From Paracentrotus lividus (lineage: Eukaryota; Echinodermata; Echinoidea; Camarodonta; Echinidae), in contig CALNVZ010003435.1 in assembly GCA_940671915.1 (NCBI GenBank), positions 4,561,365-4,625,364 on the forward strand: a stretch of DNA of 64,000 nucleotides, written 5' to 3'. The position numbers and the translations under genes are program-made. Numbering within the stretch: the first letter of the stretch is position 1; each line of letters starts with the position of its first letter. Shown piece after piece: positions 23,871-37,504 of this stretch. A model generated the notes under the pieces. The model worked only from the letters and a program-made list of their open reading frames with translations, made no database searches and was not told where the DNA came from.

Positions 23871-25389
23871 ATATCGAAAAGGGCGAGCATTTCATGTGGA
23901 AGAAATACGCTTCACGAACGGAAGTGCCCGCCTCGCGCAGCCGACACGAAAAAGCGAATCAAGAATCGCGGGAAAAGAAGAAGTGAATTAGACGCCAGGA
24001 AAACTCTTACACTAAACTATGATGTTATGAAGACCATCTAGGTGTGTTTGGACAAGAAAATTTAATTTTCTCCACGGACAAATTATTTCTCTTTCAGTTT
24101 CATTTACACTTTTTTTTTTTCAAGGGGGGGGGGGTCGAGAAGTGTTGAGAACGTGTGTTAAATTCATGGATGAAGTAAACGTCAATAGAGGCTGAAATAA
24201 TCGATGTTCATGCATTGTGGATACATGAAACACCACGAATAACATGACTAATCAATTTATCATTAATAACATGCATGTCTTGATGTTGGTACCTAATTAT
24301 ACATGATCATCACTTGAGTCGCTTTAAAACAATGAATCATTCTTAGATATTAAAAATAAAGCACTGTACCATTAAAAAAATATTGAAGAATAGGTCATCA
24401 ATCATTATTCAAACTGTTATTCATAGGGCTTCGATATCTTTCAACGTCCAAAATATTGAGAGGGTATATATAGTTGGATTTAATATGTTTTATAAATTGA
24501 AATTATCCGTTAGCTGAAAATATAGCATATGCAGGGATAAAACATCAAAATCATCCAAATCGTTTGAATATTCTAGACACGGAGAGATTGTTGCGGTTCT
24601 TTCGTGCGAGCAGACCTTTGTTAGAGGAAATGTTCGAACACTTTATTGGAAACGTTGAGCGGAAAAGGAAGAGCTTTACGATCTTCAAAACACACTGTAC
24701 AGATGACCGTCGCGACCTGATCTTGAAACTTGACACTAAGCGAGGACCAGGTCGCTCCTATAAACGTCACCAAACTCTAGGAATACCATAAGAAATTAAA
24801 CTATAGTGCTTACTTTACTCATAGTCAAGTGAAGCTCGTTAAACGGCTAAGATTTCAGCAATTTTGTGTCTTTTTGACGTCAGTGCAACCGTTTTATCAC
24901 TTGGAAATGGGAGACTGATGCAGGAGAACTGACGCCATGACTCAAATGATTATACGAGATCGTGTTTTTTTTTTTTTTTTTTTTTTTTCTTCTTTCTTCC
25001 TTCTTCATGGTAGAGATCAGAAAATGAATGTCACACATGATCAAAGCAGTGAAAGTGACAATCGGCAATAATACTGATTAGGAACAATGTAGCATCATTC
25101 ACACTTAAAGCATTAATGTGTTTTATTGTCTAGGACCAAGATCAGTCTGTAATGAGTTTTTGTTTTATGATGCTCATGACCTTGCTCTTAGGAAATACTA
25201 GTAAAAAGAAATTCTGGAGAATAGAAATATTGTCCTGTATTTATGATTCACATGTAATGTTACATGATATTTCGATTGTTCTCAGTTGCCTCGAAGAACA
25301 GTACCACATATATGAGGGTACTGTCCTCAATCTAACCTAAAAAAAAAAACTATTCTTAAAACCGTCTTTGAACGACTTTTCTCTGGATG
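23871..25389. other. No supported gene
   Basis: Includes a T run at 24965-24988. Complementary frames at 24551-24791 have ordinary amino-acid composition but no recognisable domain and no supporting splice context. Confidence 0.4.
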
Positions 25390-25399
25390 TTCAACACTT

Positions 25400-25640
25400 T
25401 GCAGTTTTACCCTGAACACCAGCTTGAACAAAGCTGCCGTTCCGGTTCAACAATGGGCAAAAACGGTCGAAATGAATCGGCCGTGTACTATTACAATGAG
25501 ACTGGTCACAACAAACACGGGCTGTGCCGTACTAGGCGGAACGGCAACCGGTACGGTTGTTATGGGATCGCTCTTGGAGCGATTTGAGACGGTTTGCCGT
25601 ACCGGTTACCGGACCGGACTCGGTGTGACGAGGCCTTAAG
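25400..25640. mobile_element. GC-richer half-element ending GGTGTGACGAGGCCTTAA
   Basis: The block is rich in GGTACGG/CCGGTTC words, for example CAACCGGTACGGTTG and CCGTACCGGTTACCGGACCGG, and stops sharply at GGTGTGACGAGGCCTTAA (about 25622-25639). A GTCACAC-plus-TTAA end resembles the inner boundary at 14412. No matching left end is visible, so it is probably truncated. Overlapping plus frames here are not considered genes. Confidence 0.4.
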
Positions 25641-25876
25641 ACAAACTGCGCCGACCAACTACATCTCAGAAAGTTATTCTATTGAAATAACCAATGTCAC
25701 CCACAACGGTAAAGGAGTTCAATATTCTAGAGGGGTAGCTGCCTCGAATTTTCAAGGATTTAATTGTCTTAGGGTTGTCGAGAATATTTAAAGAGACAGT
25801 TGTTAAAATCGTCCTGTGAGGTAGTTGTCCAGTGTTGCCGGGTGGTACATGTTGTTTTCCTAGAACGGTGTATAAT

Positions 25877-25880
25877 CGTT

Positions 25881-25910
<30 letters not shown>
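25877..25910. repeat. (GA)n microsatellite
   Basis: Pure AG dinucleotide tract; it explains the Ser/Leu-rich minus-strand frame crossing it. Confidence 0.95.
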
Positions 25911-25913
<3 letters not shown>

Positions 25914-26190
25914 CAGACATCCTGATAATCTTAAAATACCATTTACCGATAAACTGTTGTTGAACAAAGTGATGCATTCATAATCATTCATTTATACATC
26001 ATTGTACATATTAGTCTTTCTCAGATTATGAGCGACATAATTTAAGTTCGGTATGTGTATTCTTAAATTATTTTCCTTTTTGGTAATGTCACCCGAGGAT
26101 CAGAAGGGTACGTGGCATTTGAGCACACACACCCACTACAGAGACACTTACTGGGACGGACATGTGAGTGGAGTTGGGAGCAAACTTTTG

Positions 26191-27256
26191 GTGTCAGGAG
26201 TGGGACAGTGTCAGGAGTAGAATGTGTCAGGAGTATTATGATGTCAGGAGTGGGAAAGTGTTAGGAGTAGAATGGTGTCAGGAGTAGAATGGTGTCAGGA
26301 GTGGGATAGTGTCAGGAGTGGGACAGTGTCAGGAGTAGAATGGTGTCAGGAGTATAATGGTGTCAGGTAGTGGACATGTGTCAGGAGTATGAATTGATCA
26401 GGAGTGATATGTGTTCAGGAAGTGGGATAGTGTTAGGAGTAGATGTGTCAGAGTAGAATGGTGTCAGGAGTGGGGATAGTGTCAGGAGTGGGACAGTGTC
26501 AGGAGTAGAATGGTGGAGTAGAAGAGTGCAGGAATTGGTGTCAGGAGTAGAATGGTGTGTCAGGAGTGTAGATTGCGAGGAGTGTTCAGGAGTGGGATAG
26601 TGTCAGGGAGAGATCGAGTAGTGTAGGATGGATAGTTCAGGAGTGGAAGAGTCAATGAGAATGGTCTAGGTAATGTGGGAGTGAATGTGTCAGAGGGGCG
26701 TAGGATAGTAGTGAGTGTCGTAAGGGGGGTGGTTGCAGGGAGTAGAATGGGTCAGATGTGGTGTCAGGAGTATAATGGTATCAGGAGTAGAATGGTGTCA
26801 GGAGTAGAATGGTGTCGGAGTGGATAGTGTCCAGGAGTGGGACAGTGTCAGGAAGTAGAGATGGTGTCAGGAAGTGAATGGTGTCAGGAGTATAAGTGGT
26901 AACAGGGTAGAAATGGTGTCAGGAGTAGAAATGGTAGTCAGGAGGGGATAGTGTCAGGAGTGGGAATATGTCAAGAGTAGAATGTGTCAGGAGAGATGGT
27001 GTAGCAGTATGTAGGAGTGAGTGTCAGGAGTGAGGTAGTACTGGTTGTGATGCAGGAAGTAGAATGGTGTCAGGAGTAGAATGGTGTCAGGAGTATAATG
27101 GTGTCAGGAGTGGGATAGTGTCAGGAGTATAATGGTGTCAGGAGTGGGATAGTGTCAGGAGAAGAATGTGTCAGGAGTAGAATGTGTCAGGAGTATAATG
27201 GTGTCAGGAGTGGGATAGTGTAATTAGTGGGATAGTGTCAGGAGTAGGATCGTGTA
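26191..27256. repeat. 17-bp minisatellite GTGTCAGGAGTRGRATR
   Basis: About 1.07 kb of head-to-tail copies of two alternating 17-mers, GTGTCAGGAGTAGAATG and GTGTCAGGAGTGGGATA, roughly 60 copies. Units are regular at 26230-26350 and 27060-27240. The middle (about 26360-27050) has many one- to few-base indels. The array starts after CAAACTTTTG and ends at CGTGTACCTG. It has no spacers and no dyad repeat, so it is not a CRISPR array. No long frame crosses it. Confidence 0.97.
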
Positions 27257-29506
27257 CCTGAAGCTGTGCTCTCCAATCAACTGTGATGTATTATGAAGAT
27301 AACACGGCATCAACTTTTATGCATTACAAACTGAGAATTGAGGAGACTACAATGAAGACTTCGACGTCAAGATCATGCTGCTACATGGGCTGCGGAGCCG
27401 GAGAGGGGTCATGTTCAGCCCCTTCCCACATTCAAAAATGCTCTGCGTCCTGTGTACTACTGCCATCACTCCAACAACAACAACAACAAAAACAGCAACA
27501 ACAGCTATTTCTACTATACTAATTTGCTTCTGGCACAAGGCTGTAACATTATGATGCTATTTCTGTGAATACTTCTGAATATTAAACATTGATATACAAA
27601 TTTTGTTACTCAATATATTTACATAACACAAAATCAAACACAGCCTTTCATTATAAATACTACTCCTGCAATGTCCAACCATAGAGCACAATTCACACCA
27701 AGGAACGCAATTCCCTGGTCTAACTGAAATATACATTAACATTGATTTTTCTGGAAGTAGTGAAACAACCTGCCAGTCAGGGAATCTGCCATTCACCCCG
27801 ATGGACGATAAATAGAATCACCTTCTGTACATGCTGTATAAAGTGAACCATTGAACAAATGAATAAACATTTTCACTGTCACCCGTCGTAAGATTTATCT
27901 GTCTCTTCCTGATCAAGCTATATAGATGGGAGCTCATTAGATACGACACTGGTCGTTTATGCTAAGACCATGTAATGCTTCTCTCATGATAAATGGACTC
28001 CATGAGAAGATACTGAATCGGATTCCATAGATTCCAGGAGATGACCGGAATTGACGTCCAGAGAGTCCGAGAGAGCAATGACCTTCATAGTTTGGTCCTT
28101 CCCATTATCTATCTCATTAATATGGACGCGAGGGTAAGGTCTATCTTTCAGGTCAATGGTAAATGTAAGCACTGATATCAGCACAACCATCTCATTATCC
28201 CGATATTCTGCAATATGCGTCGTATTTTAAATATTACTTTCCTTTTCCTACTTCTTCCTTTTTTTTTCTTATATTCACTAGATGGAACTTTTAGTATGAT
28301 GAATCTAATGTCAAGGAACAGAGGGATAATCGTGTAATCTTAAAAAGAGTCACCATCAAACATGAATTATGAGCTATACGAAAGCTAACGTATTCAAGGT
28401 AAATTTCTTGATTGCATAAAATGAATAATATCATACAATCTCAGTACTGCCAACCTAAAATCGTATTTTTGTCTTTTTCATTTGGATAAGGGGTACCAAA
28501 CTTATTAAATGTCAATAATTATTCAGATCATAAAAATGTCAATCCCCATCCACCTGTCGACCTGAAAACCTTTTATTATTCAATTATTTTCAATAGAAAA
28601 CAAGGTAAATATGCCAAACATTTTGATAAGTGTGTCATCCCTGCACCAAAGGCATTCGTTCTGGTAAATGAGGGACATAGACAATTCATTGAACAATTAA
28701 ATGTTTTCTATGAAGACAGGTGCGATGTAGTATGGCATGATGGTGATGTGCATTCATAGACATCTATAGATCTTAGTACCCCCTTAAGAAGCGAAAGAGG
28801 ATAGAAAAAGTACGGAATACGATTTTTTGTTGGCAGGTCTGCAATCTTGTCATCATCTGATCTGATGAAACTCCTTAGTGAGAGGAGCTGTTTTGCAAAG
28901 TTGTGCATGTAGACAAATCATTATCCTATATTTTCACCGACAGAGATACAACGATGACAACGATGATAATGAAACAACTCCTTGTGTTTTGTTTGTTTGT
29001 TTGTCTGTTTGTTTGTTTTTGTTTGTTTGTTTGTTTGTGTTTGTGTTTGTGTTGTTTTTTTTTACTAAGGTCTTATCCATGCTTACAAATTAAAAATAAT
29101 AAAGATTTTACAATGTACATGACGTAGGTATTCGACAGTCTAAAAAGAAATTAAAAATTCGACAGGAGGAAAATCTATCTTTTATTTTACTGAATACGGT
29201 TATGGGGCTCAATCTTTATAGCTCTATGTTGGGTTATACGGATCGGCGTATGAAGCGGATGACCCAGCGGACATCGAACTCATGGCGACGTACGACGCGA
29301 CATCGTCGACATCGTGTTTACATGTTTGTCATTGGATTGCATGCCAAGTATGGCTCCTCATCAATCACCGGTTCCACAACAGACGCACAGAGAATAGACC
29401 AATTATGACTGGTCCACATGTATATTTAGGTTACACTGTCATGCTCGTAGCGAGATTGTTTTGATTATTGGGGGGGGGGGGGGAAGGAAGGTTGTAGAAC
29501 TAATCA
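27257..29506. other. No supported gene
   Basis: Contains a (CAA)n stretch at about 27471-27504 and a (GTTT)n stretch at 28987-29058. Frames through these are Gln- or Val/Cys-rich artefacts. Confidence 0.45.
28987..29058. repeat. (GTTT)n microsatellite
   Basis: GTTT units with occasional GTCT and GTGT variants, followed by a short T run. Confidence 0.92.
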
Positions 29507-29808
29507 TTACGACTCTACTATGTCCAACACGCTACTATAGGTCCCGACAAGTTCTCCTTGCGCGCCTTCAGCACTCGGGCTTCCAGTCCTGTTAACGCTG
29601 TTTCTCGTATTTGTAATATGTTGTGGCTCACGGTGTTTGACTTGGAGAGAATAAGCAGTAGGTTCCCCTGTTCCTTTCTTCTGTGGATGGCCATTGGTTG
29701 ACAAGAACTCATCCGCCATTTGAAAGGTCTTATTTTTGGTCCTGCTGGGGGTCCACACACCCTCCTCACCAAAGTTGTCCCAGGACAACCCGACCATGAA
29801 ACAGGTAA
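29507..29808 (-). CDS. Possible 3'-terminal coding exon, unidentified
   Basis: The minus strand holds an open frame of about 100 codons ending in TAA at 29507-29509. From the ATG at 29795-29797 it reads MVGLSWDNFGEEG and ends SSVLDIVES. An in-frame extension upstream reaches a CCAG that could be a splice acceptor (junction near 29808), though the polypyrimidine tract there is poor. Composition is mixed and polar with no simple-sequence bias, unlike most frames in this window. A second overlapping minus frame (29518-29847) is also open, which weakens the case. No domain is recognised and no partner exon was found. An AATAAA on the minus strand lies near 29180. This is inference only. Confidence 0.22.
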
Positions 29809-30266
29809 TACTGGATTTACATGGTTACCAGTAGCAGGTAAAGACATACCTGACCTGACTACATATTTTTATATCACCCAAATAAATTGTTATGAAAATC
29901 AAATGCCATAGAAGGGTAAATTGTTATATTCCTGAATATGCAAGAATCATGAAATGTTATCCATCCTGTCAAATTTTACGGCCGCTGCAGAAACCTTTTT
30001 TTTTCTTCTTTATGCACAGAACACAACGAGGACTCGGGGATTGGAATGTTTAGTCAAACATACCCACACCAGAAAGTTGCATGCCCCTGAAATTGAACGA
30101 GGTATTATACTGTACATACAGCAACGAATGAAAAGTTTACTTGTACTCATTTTATTTTATTTTTTAAGTTTTCGAAAGTAAAAGGAGGAAAGTTAATTGC
30201 AAAAGAAAATTTTAATATTATTTTAAAGACATCTTGCACAATCAATTAATTAATGTTAGTATCATT
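29809..30266. other. No supported gene
   Basis: AT-rich sequence with no notable structure. Confidence 0.4.
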
Positions 30267-30742
30267 ACGAAACAAAAGAGGAATACTTCGAAAATGAGCA
30301 GATTGAGTCTTTATTTGTCATTCAGCACGAAACTTTGTTATTATGGCAGCAGCATTACATTCATGACATTATACTATAGTAGAGTATCTACAATAATGGT
30401 TGAAATAAGAGATTTCATGCAAAATCCATTGGGTTGTCTTTGACGGTAAGAGAAACCATTATACATGTATAAAGGGTAATCTTTCTGCTTATGTAGCTCT
30501 TGGATGTTAAGATATTGACAATTTGACACCCTTTGCTCGGGTGCAGAACGAAACAAAAGCGGATAACTTCGAAAACGTGCAAGTTTTTGTAATAAAAATG
30601 GCTGAAGTAAAAGATTTCATGCAATATCCATTGGGTTGTCTTTGACGGTAAGAGAAGCCATTATATAAAGGGTAATCTGTCTGTTTATGTAGGTCTTGGA
30701 TGTAAAGATATTGACAATTCGACACTCTTTGCTCGGGTGAAG
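30267..30742. repeat. Diverged tandem duplication, two copies
   Basis: Copy 1 (30267-30547) and copy 2 (30548-30742) both run from ACGAAACAAAAGMGG through TTGGGTTGTCTTTGACGG to a shared end, CTTTGCTCGGGTG. Copy 1 carries about 85 bp extra after AAAATGAGCAG. The similar minus-strand frames with an EQRVSNCQYL phrase are shadows of the duplication. Confidence 0.85.
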
Positions 30743-32193
30743 AAGTCAATTTTGACACCCTGTGTACACTTGCATCTCGTTAACAGCGTTGTGGATATCA
30801 ATTTTATTGAATAATACATCACTCGTGTCTAAGTGAAATTTTAGCTTTAAACAAATACGAATGTGGAGAGTGTTTAGAGTAGGAAGCAAATAGTTATTGT
30901 TCATACTTTTTAAAACTGAAATATGAAGGTAAAGGATTCGGAAATGAAAGGAATTCACTTTAGATGGTTACATGAATTAAAAAGCCAGAAGCAATTTAAT
31001 AGCATTAATAGTTATCTCGGAACAAGAAAGAAATATTATTGATATGGCTTAAGTTGACAATGCCAACTTATCTATTGTAAGTGCACATTGAGTATATCTA
31101 CTTGAGAAGGAGTTTATAAGTTAAGTGCAGAATAGAAGGTTAGATTATTTATTCTAACCTATTGAATAAGAATGTATCCATAGAGGTAAAATTAGATGAG
31201 AACAGAGGAATACAATGGTCCTGAGAGCATCAAAGTTAATACTTTTTTGAGACAATTTTCAAACGCAGAATATATTGATCAAAGTAAAAGGATTTTTGTC
31301 ATTAGACCTATTATCATTGTTTTTTTTTAATTTAAATTGCCCAAAAAATATGTTATTATGAATTTGACTGAGTTTAAGAATTTAGAAATGCCTTCAAATG
31401 GCCCTCGAAGATTCTACCTTTAATCACTTGACACTAATACTAGCATGATCCTTCCGATACTACACAAATATCTTGGGGATTTGGCTTACCAGTTTGTCAG
31501 GGGGTTCATGAATTTCACATTAACACATGTCACATTACAAGACAGTGTGTAAGAAACGAAAGGGAACTAACATACCTCTAGATTGTCATAACATTTCACT
31601 TGGTTCCAGGTCGGACTATGGCATTTGAGGCGCAGCGGCAGAGTTGCCTTACACACATAAGGTAAACATTTATTCAAATGTCTTGCCGGGTGGCGGGAGG
31701 GAGGCGGGCGAGCTCACACCAGGCGATGCTGTAGCTCGTCGAGCTGTAAAACAAAACCCAAGACTTGAAGACTTTCCCCCAAGAAAAGCAGACATGTTAC
31801 GAGTCACACTGTGTGGTTTGTGACAGCAGTAAGCGACAAGAGAAACAGGGGGAATCAACTGAAATTGTGTTTAATTATTCATTGGATTTGGGGATCGGTT
31901 TCTTGACTGCGAATAACACTTTGTTTGAGCCTCTGACCTGGTCGATACGTGCCAATGTACACGTCAAGACAGTTGTCTTAATTTCATCATCATACAATGG
32001 AAGAGAGACAGAGACAGAGACAGAGAAAAAGTATAAGGTTTGACAGAATGGATAGAGGAGAAAAATGGTGAAGAGGGGGTATGTCTATATGTATAAAATA
32101 AAACAGCATACAAAATGCGAGAAAGATATAAGAGAGAGAAAGAGTGCCCCAAAAAACACAACAACAGTGAAATGGGGAATGGGAGAGAGAAGG

Positions 32194-32229
<36 letters not shown>

Positions 32230-35132
32230 GGGGGGGGGTGGACGATAAAACATTGAAAGAGGGGGAATCATGACCATTTCAAAATCACAAAAGCTGAATG
32301 AAAGCATTTGTTACGTTTTTTGAATAATTCTTAATGACATTGACATTTATCATATCGTCATATTATAAAATTTTAAAGCAATTTTCTGATCTATTTCTAG
32401 AAAAAAAAAATCTTGTGGTGATATGATAATATAATTATTATAAATAATCTCAAAATTCAGAGAATTACAGCATAATAAATCAACAATGCTATAAACAGAT
32501 TCCTTAAAGTTTTTTTTTTTTTTAAATCCAATAATACGGTTTTAAAAAAAGGCATTACAGATATGGTTATGTGACGCTTAATTAAATGCCTTTTGTAAAA
32601 TTCATGGTAAATTTGTCATGACCTAGCCATACAACAAATAAAATCTGGAAATACGTGTTTACAAATTTGAGGACAAGTAAGATATCGACTCACTGTAAAG
32701 TGCACGCGGTTAGAATTTCGTCATCAACTAACATAATTCAATTAATTGCTAGATCATGTAGATAGTTTTTATTGAAGTATGTATATTTATTGACGAGAAA
32801 ATCTTATTCTCAGCCGACACAACTTTGACGGGAAAACGTTTTGTGAAAAGAAATTCAAAGCTTTTTCCCGCGGAAACTTTGACCTTCACCAGCTGTTATT
32901 GAATAAGCTCCTTGTTTTCCTGTAATCATTGAGCTCGGAAAGAGAGGAATTAAAAATCATTCTTTTCTCCGCAAATGGAAGAACGCAGAAAAAAGAGGTA
33001 AAATTGACCTGGTATTATGACCATGCATAGCAGCGGAAGGGAAAGCTCAACAAAACCGTTTAAGCTCGATAATTAAAATCACGAACCAGCCTTACAAGGA
33101 ATAAGTCCATATACCTTTCATTTTACTCCACATCCATCGCTGTTGCCATGACAACGGAAACAAGAAATCAATCACGGTGCACTTCTCCGACAAGAAATTC
33201 TGACAATTGTTTTCTTTTTTTTTTACCTCTCTCTCTTTCTCTCGTCAATTTTGTCAATTTTCTTTCCCTCTAAATCTTTTATTTTCAAAAGTGTATAGCT
33301 ATTCGAGGTTAGCCTTTGAGTTTCAGTAATCATCTGAGTAAAATCTGGTTTTATGGACGAAGTACACTTGTAGAAACCATAAGAAGTGAGTAATGATGAA
33401 AGGGAATATAGGAAAAGTCGATAAAAACATCTTTTATATTTATGACATCTTCAATTCTTTTCTTTAAAAAAAAAAGTTCAATCATTCATCTTAAGGAGAG
33501 GCAGAGTATTAAGAAAAGGGAGCATTAAAAGCATCTGTAGCAAAATATCGCTTTGTAGTTTTTATATGGTATATGCGTTAGAAAAAAAATCAACGCATTA
33601 TTGTATATTTCTTCTTTTTCTTCTTCTTCTTTTTTTTTTTTTTTTTTTTGTGTGTGAATATGAAACCATTTTGAATATCTTAAAGCATCCTTAGTCAGCT
33701 TTGCCGCAATATCTATTCTTTAAAAAAAAAGTATCTACTACAATCTACACTCTAAAATAAATAAAGCAAAGAGCATAAATGACACCCTTTCGGGTTCATT
33801 ATAGTGTGAATGTATCGGTGGACCTATTTGTTATCAGTTTATACAGTACAGGTCGGGGCAATTTATAATGTCTCATATAGAATTAACATCTGATTGTATA
33901 AAATATGGAAAACAACATAAACTCATATATAACTTCCAGGTTTAGTTTTAAAAAGTATTATATAATTATATCCATACATCAATTTTTATTCATTTCCCCC
34001 CCAAATAGTCGATATATCAAATGAAGATTGAACTGCAATGATGTAAAATAAGAAAACATTAAACATTTGATTCAAATCTAAGAAAGACTCAATATATATA
34101 CATATATCTTTAATGGAAATATGATATAAGCTGTTGAATAACACGATTATAGTTACGTCATATATAATAGATGGACAGCATTAGGCTTTATAATAAAATT
34201 GTATTTTTTTATTTTACCAGTGATGTCTTTGCATATTCTTATTTCGTAAGAAAGACTTTGACGAAAATCTCATGGCTTGAACACTAAAAGCCACGCGAAC
34301 TTTAATGAAAACAAGGTACGACTCTGAATTAATGTCGCATGTCACTTTGACTCGGGCAATATATCAAACAAGCAATGGAGCAAGCTAGAGACAAGCGTTT
34401 TATGCTTAGCGCCATATTTATACCATACTTAATAGAAGAACTTACAGGATCTGCACATGTGACTGGAGTTCGACATGACTCGGTGCGGTGTTATGGGTGT
34501 ATGGAACGTGTTCTCAGTTAATACCGCTTCAGAGACTTGGCAACAGTCTTATTTCTTTTACTTCATGTCTTCTTACAAATATTTTCCTCGCGTTTTTGAT
34601 GTTCGACGGCTCTTTAGACATTTTCGTCTCAATGGAGATGTTAAGTTGAGGGAAATTGATTGATAATATGATTATTATTTTGAGAAATAATTAATTATAT
34701 TATATGCAATTTATGCAGAAACCAATGGATAAGTCCAGTATTTGCTCATCATATAGCGCATATTATACATGTAGAAAGCATATCAAAACACATTCATCCG
34801 ATTGGTCGAACAAATGTGTATTTAAAAAAAATATATATATATACTTTTTAATAATCGATAAATATGAAGAAAAACGTTATCGTTTTTATGAATTTGAAAA
34901 CTTACATACTTGACTTATCACCTCCAATTAAATGAGGGAGCCCTCTAAAATTTGAGCTTATAACAATAAACATTCATTTTATTCCAACCAAATACAAATT
35001 TGATATATCATTAAAACATCAAAAGACGTTCGTTATACACTGTTCAAAAGTTTCTATTCTGCTCATAGTCATTTCAAAATGGTTATAATAAACATACCAC
35101 AAGCTCCGCTGTTTCTTTGACCAAAAATAATG
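30743..35132. other. Long stretch without a supported gene
   Basis: AT-rich DNA with simple repeats: (GA)n at about 32197-32226 followed by a G run, T/CTT-rich sequence at 33609-33649, and short A/T runs. No domain-bearing frame or terminal-repeat element was found. Confidence 0.45.
32197..32226. repeat. (GA)n microsatellite with adjacent poly(G)
   Basis: AG dinucleotides followed by TGGGGGGGGGG. The Leu/Ser- and Arg/Glu-rich frames around it are artefacts. Confidence 0.93.
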
Positions 35133-35135
35133 CAT

Positions 35136-35345
35136 ATGGTTGGTTGGTTGGGCTTAGACGGATGTATATTAGCCTATACTATAGTAATCCGATGATATCA
35201 CTATTTACGTCTGGGGCCGAATTTTAACGTCAACATCCGAGAGACCTGACTGAGATTTGAACCTATGGGTCCGATTAGAGGTTAGCTCTTCGGCAAGTGA
35301 TATAAGAGAGCTGACCGTATAGCCTATACGTTACCGATGAACAGC
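35136..35345 (-). mobile_element. Candidate tRNA-derived SINE, minus strand
   Basis: On the minus strand a B-box-like GGTTCAAATCTC (plus 35252-35263) lies about 40-50 bases downstream of an A-box-like GGTCAGCTCTCTTATATC, the spacing seen in tRNA-derived SINEs. The body continues through TTCGGCCCCAGACG and ends in AACCAACCAACCA (plus 35136-35151), a short tandem tail. Established knowledge: pol III SINEs combine a tRNA-like head with a simple-repeat tail. The A box is degenerate and no target duplication was located, so the call is tentative. Confidence 0.42.
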
Positions 35346-37504
35346 TCCTGATTCCATTTTGTTGTTTTTTTGTTTTTAAATAAGTTGAATTAAAAAAAAA
35401 AAAAAAAAGCCGGGCACCACTATCCTTAATATACAATTTTGTTAAATCGAGAGAAGTAAGGGAAAAAAATAAGGATAATTTTCATCAGAGAAAGCAAGCT
35501 AATGAAACTGAGTGTCTATAATGTCCACGGATTAGTTGGTGTACTTTTGTCGATAGTCGGCGCTATTCCACATGATATTGTATGTGGCCTCTTTAATCAT
35601 GTTAATTGAGAATTAGAGCATTTATCAATTAAATTATTCTGTACATCAGCTTCGTTCTGACATTGTAAATAAATTTTACAGTTATCAGGAAAATTCCGTC
35701 TGATGAAATATTTTCGAAGGAATAAAAACAAGCACAGACAATATTGTCAGCATCAAAAAAAAAATAATAATAAAAAAATAAAAATAACAGTAATAATAGT
35801 TTTTTAAAAATTCGAATTTTTCTCCAGGCTCAAATTTACGTTACAATTCATAAATGCCACAATAATTTATTCACAAATAAGAAAAAAATCTAACAAAACC
35901 ATGAATTATTATTTGCATTCCTATTCATAAAATCAATATTTGTTTATTAATTATCATCGTTGCTATACATATGAAAACGTGAACAATCAAAAAGGACAGT
36001 GTTATTTTATACCAAACACGCACAGTTCCACTACAGTGCACTAACGACCAGAAAGAATCTTACGGGAAATGTGTGTACTGGGTATAGACTCTCTCTACGT
36101 CTGACCGTCGATATCGCGATAACAATGCCCTGAATAAAGACCGTGTAAAAGGAGAGTGCAAGCTGTGCAGTCAGGATCGAAGTATTTTATCATGATATTT
36201 TTTTTTATGATATCAAAAACGCGGGGGAAAATATTGACCAATCACAAAGAAGTTAAAATCATTGGAAAGAGAAATTAATATATTTACTTCACTCAGCGTA
36301 ACTAGGAAATCGATGCGCTGCTGAATTTTACAGAAAGCTTTTAGTGACTGCTGTTTGACCAAAATATCATTTTCACACAGAAAAACGACCCAAAAATGAC
36401 TAAAATGGGAGATTTTAAAGCTCAAAACGCGAGGGTTAGGGGTAAAAAAATATTCTTCCCAAGGTTTTATCTTGTTTTATATACATTAACCCTCATAAAA
36501 CCTGTGTAACTAAGTAAATGATCTTCTCGATTTTTTTTTATTCCAGTATATTCAACAAAACTCCCGTTTTTCGGGCATTCCTTCCATTGACAATCGGTGC
36601 GTGAAAATGGTTTTCCTAGAAAGAAGCCCCAACGTTTTCATATGAAAAGAAAATAATGGTAGAGCGTGTCTCATTTACACGTTCGCTGTTAAAAATGTTA
36701 TTTCGTTATTTTGTTATAAATGTATTTACTTTAAGCTCGTAATTTTAGTTTAGTTTTTATCAAAACAAATCAAATTGCCTTTATTCCATTCTAAGATTTT
36801 GTTATCTATGTATTAATTCTCGATATCTTTTTTTTTTTTTTTTTTTTTAACGCAGTCTCCCTTCAATAATTCTTCCCTGTCCCAAATTATGTCTTCGTTC
36901 TTTTTCTCTCTTTCTTTTTCTTACTTTCTCACTATTTCTTGCCTACCCCTCTCTATCACTCAAAGTTTTAGTGGAGGACCCTCTTGTTTCTGTTTTTCTT
37001 GTGTTCCCTTCTTAGCGACACCTTACCCTCTTTATAAGGGATACATTACTGCACCCTGCGGTACAACAACACACGGGTTTGTCTAGTGTCCCGTTGGCCT
37101 GCGCTCTCCGGGGAGCTAGCCGGCTGAGCTCCCTTACCCTGCCCGCTCGCGTCTCATGTCATGGTGCCGAGCATTTCAGAGGTTATGCGAGGCAAGCAAA
37201 ACAAGCTGCGTTGATAACAAAGTAAATACTTCGCTGTTTAATTGTTTTCTTTGCGTATTTCTGGCCGGGAAAGCAAGAAATTAAAGAAGGAGCAGCTAAA
37301 TAGCCAATTTCTTCCCCCGTAATGGGTGACATATCGCATGGTGGTGGAGATACGGTTGAAATATGAGATATAAGGTTTGTATTCTTTGAACTAAAATAGA
37401 CTCATTTTGATCGATAAAATGTAAAAATAATGGAACGGGCATGGTTACAATAACAGAATATTTTAAACAAAGCAAACAGAAAGGCTCTGTTTGACTCATT
37501 TTTC
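35346..37504. other. No supported gene
   Basis: Holds a 17-A run (35392-35408), A/T-rich tracts near 35755-35820 and a T run (36828-36848). A GC-richer patch at about 37040-37170 has no recognisable gene or element. Confidence 0.42.

Noticed and set aside
26191..27256. Possible CRISPR-like repeat array
   Set aside because: Units are contiguous without spacers, and the DNA is of animal type.
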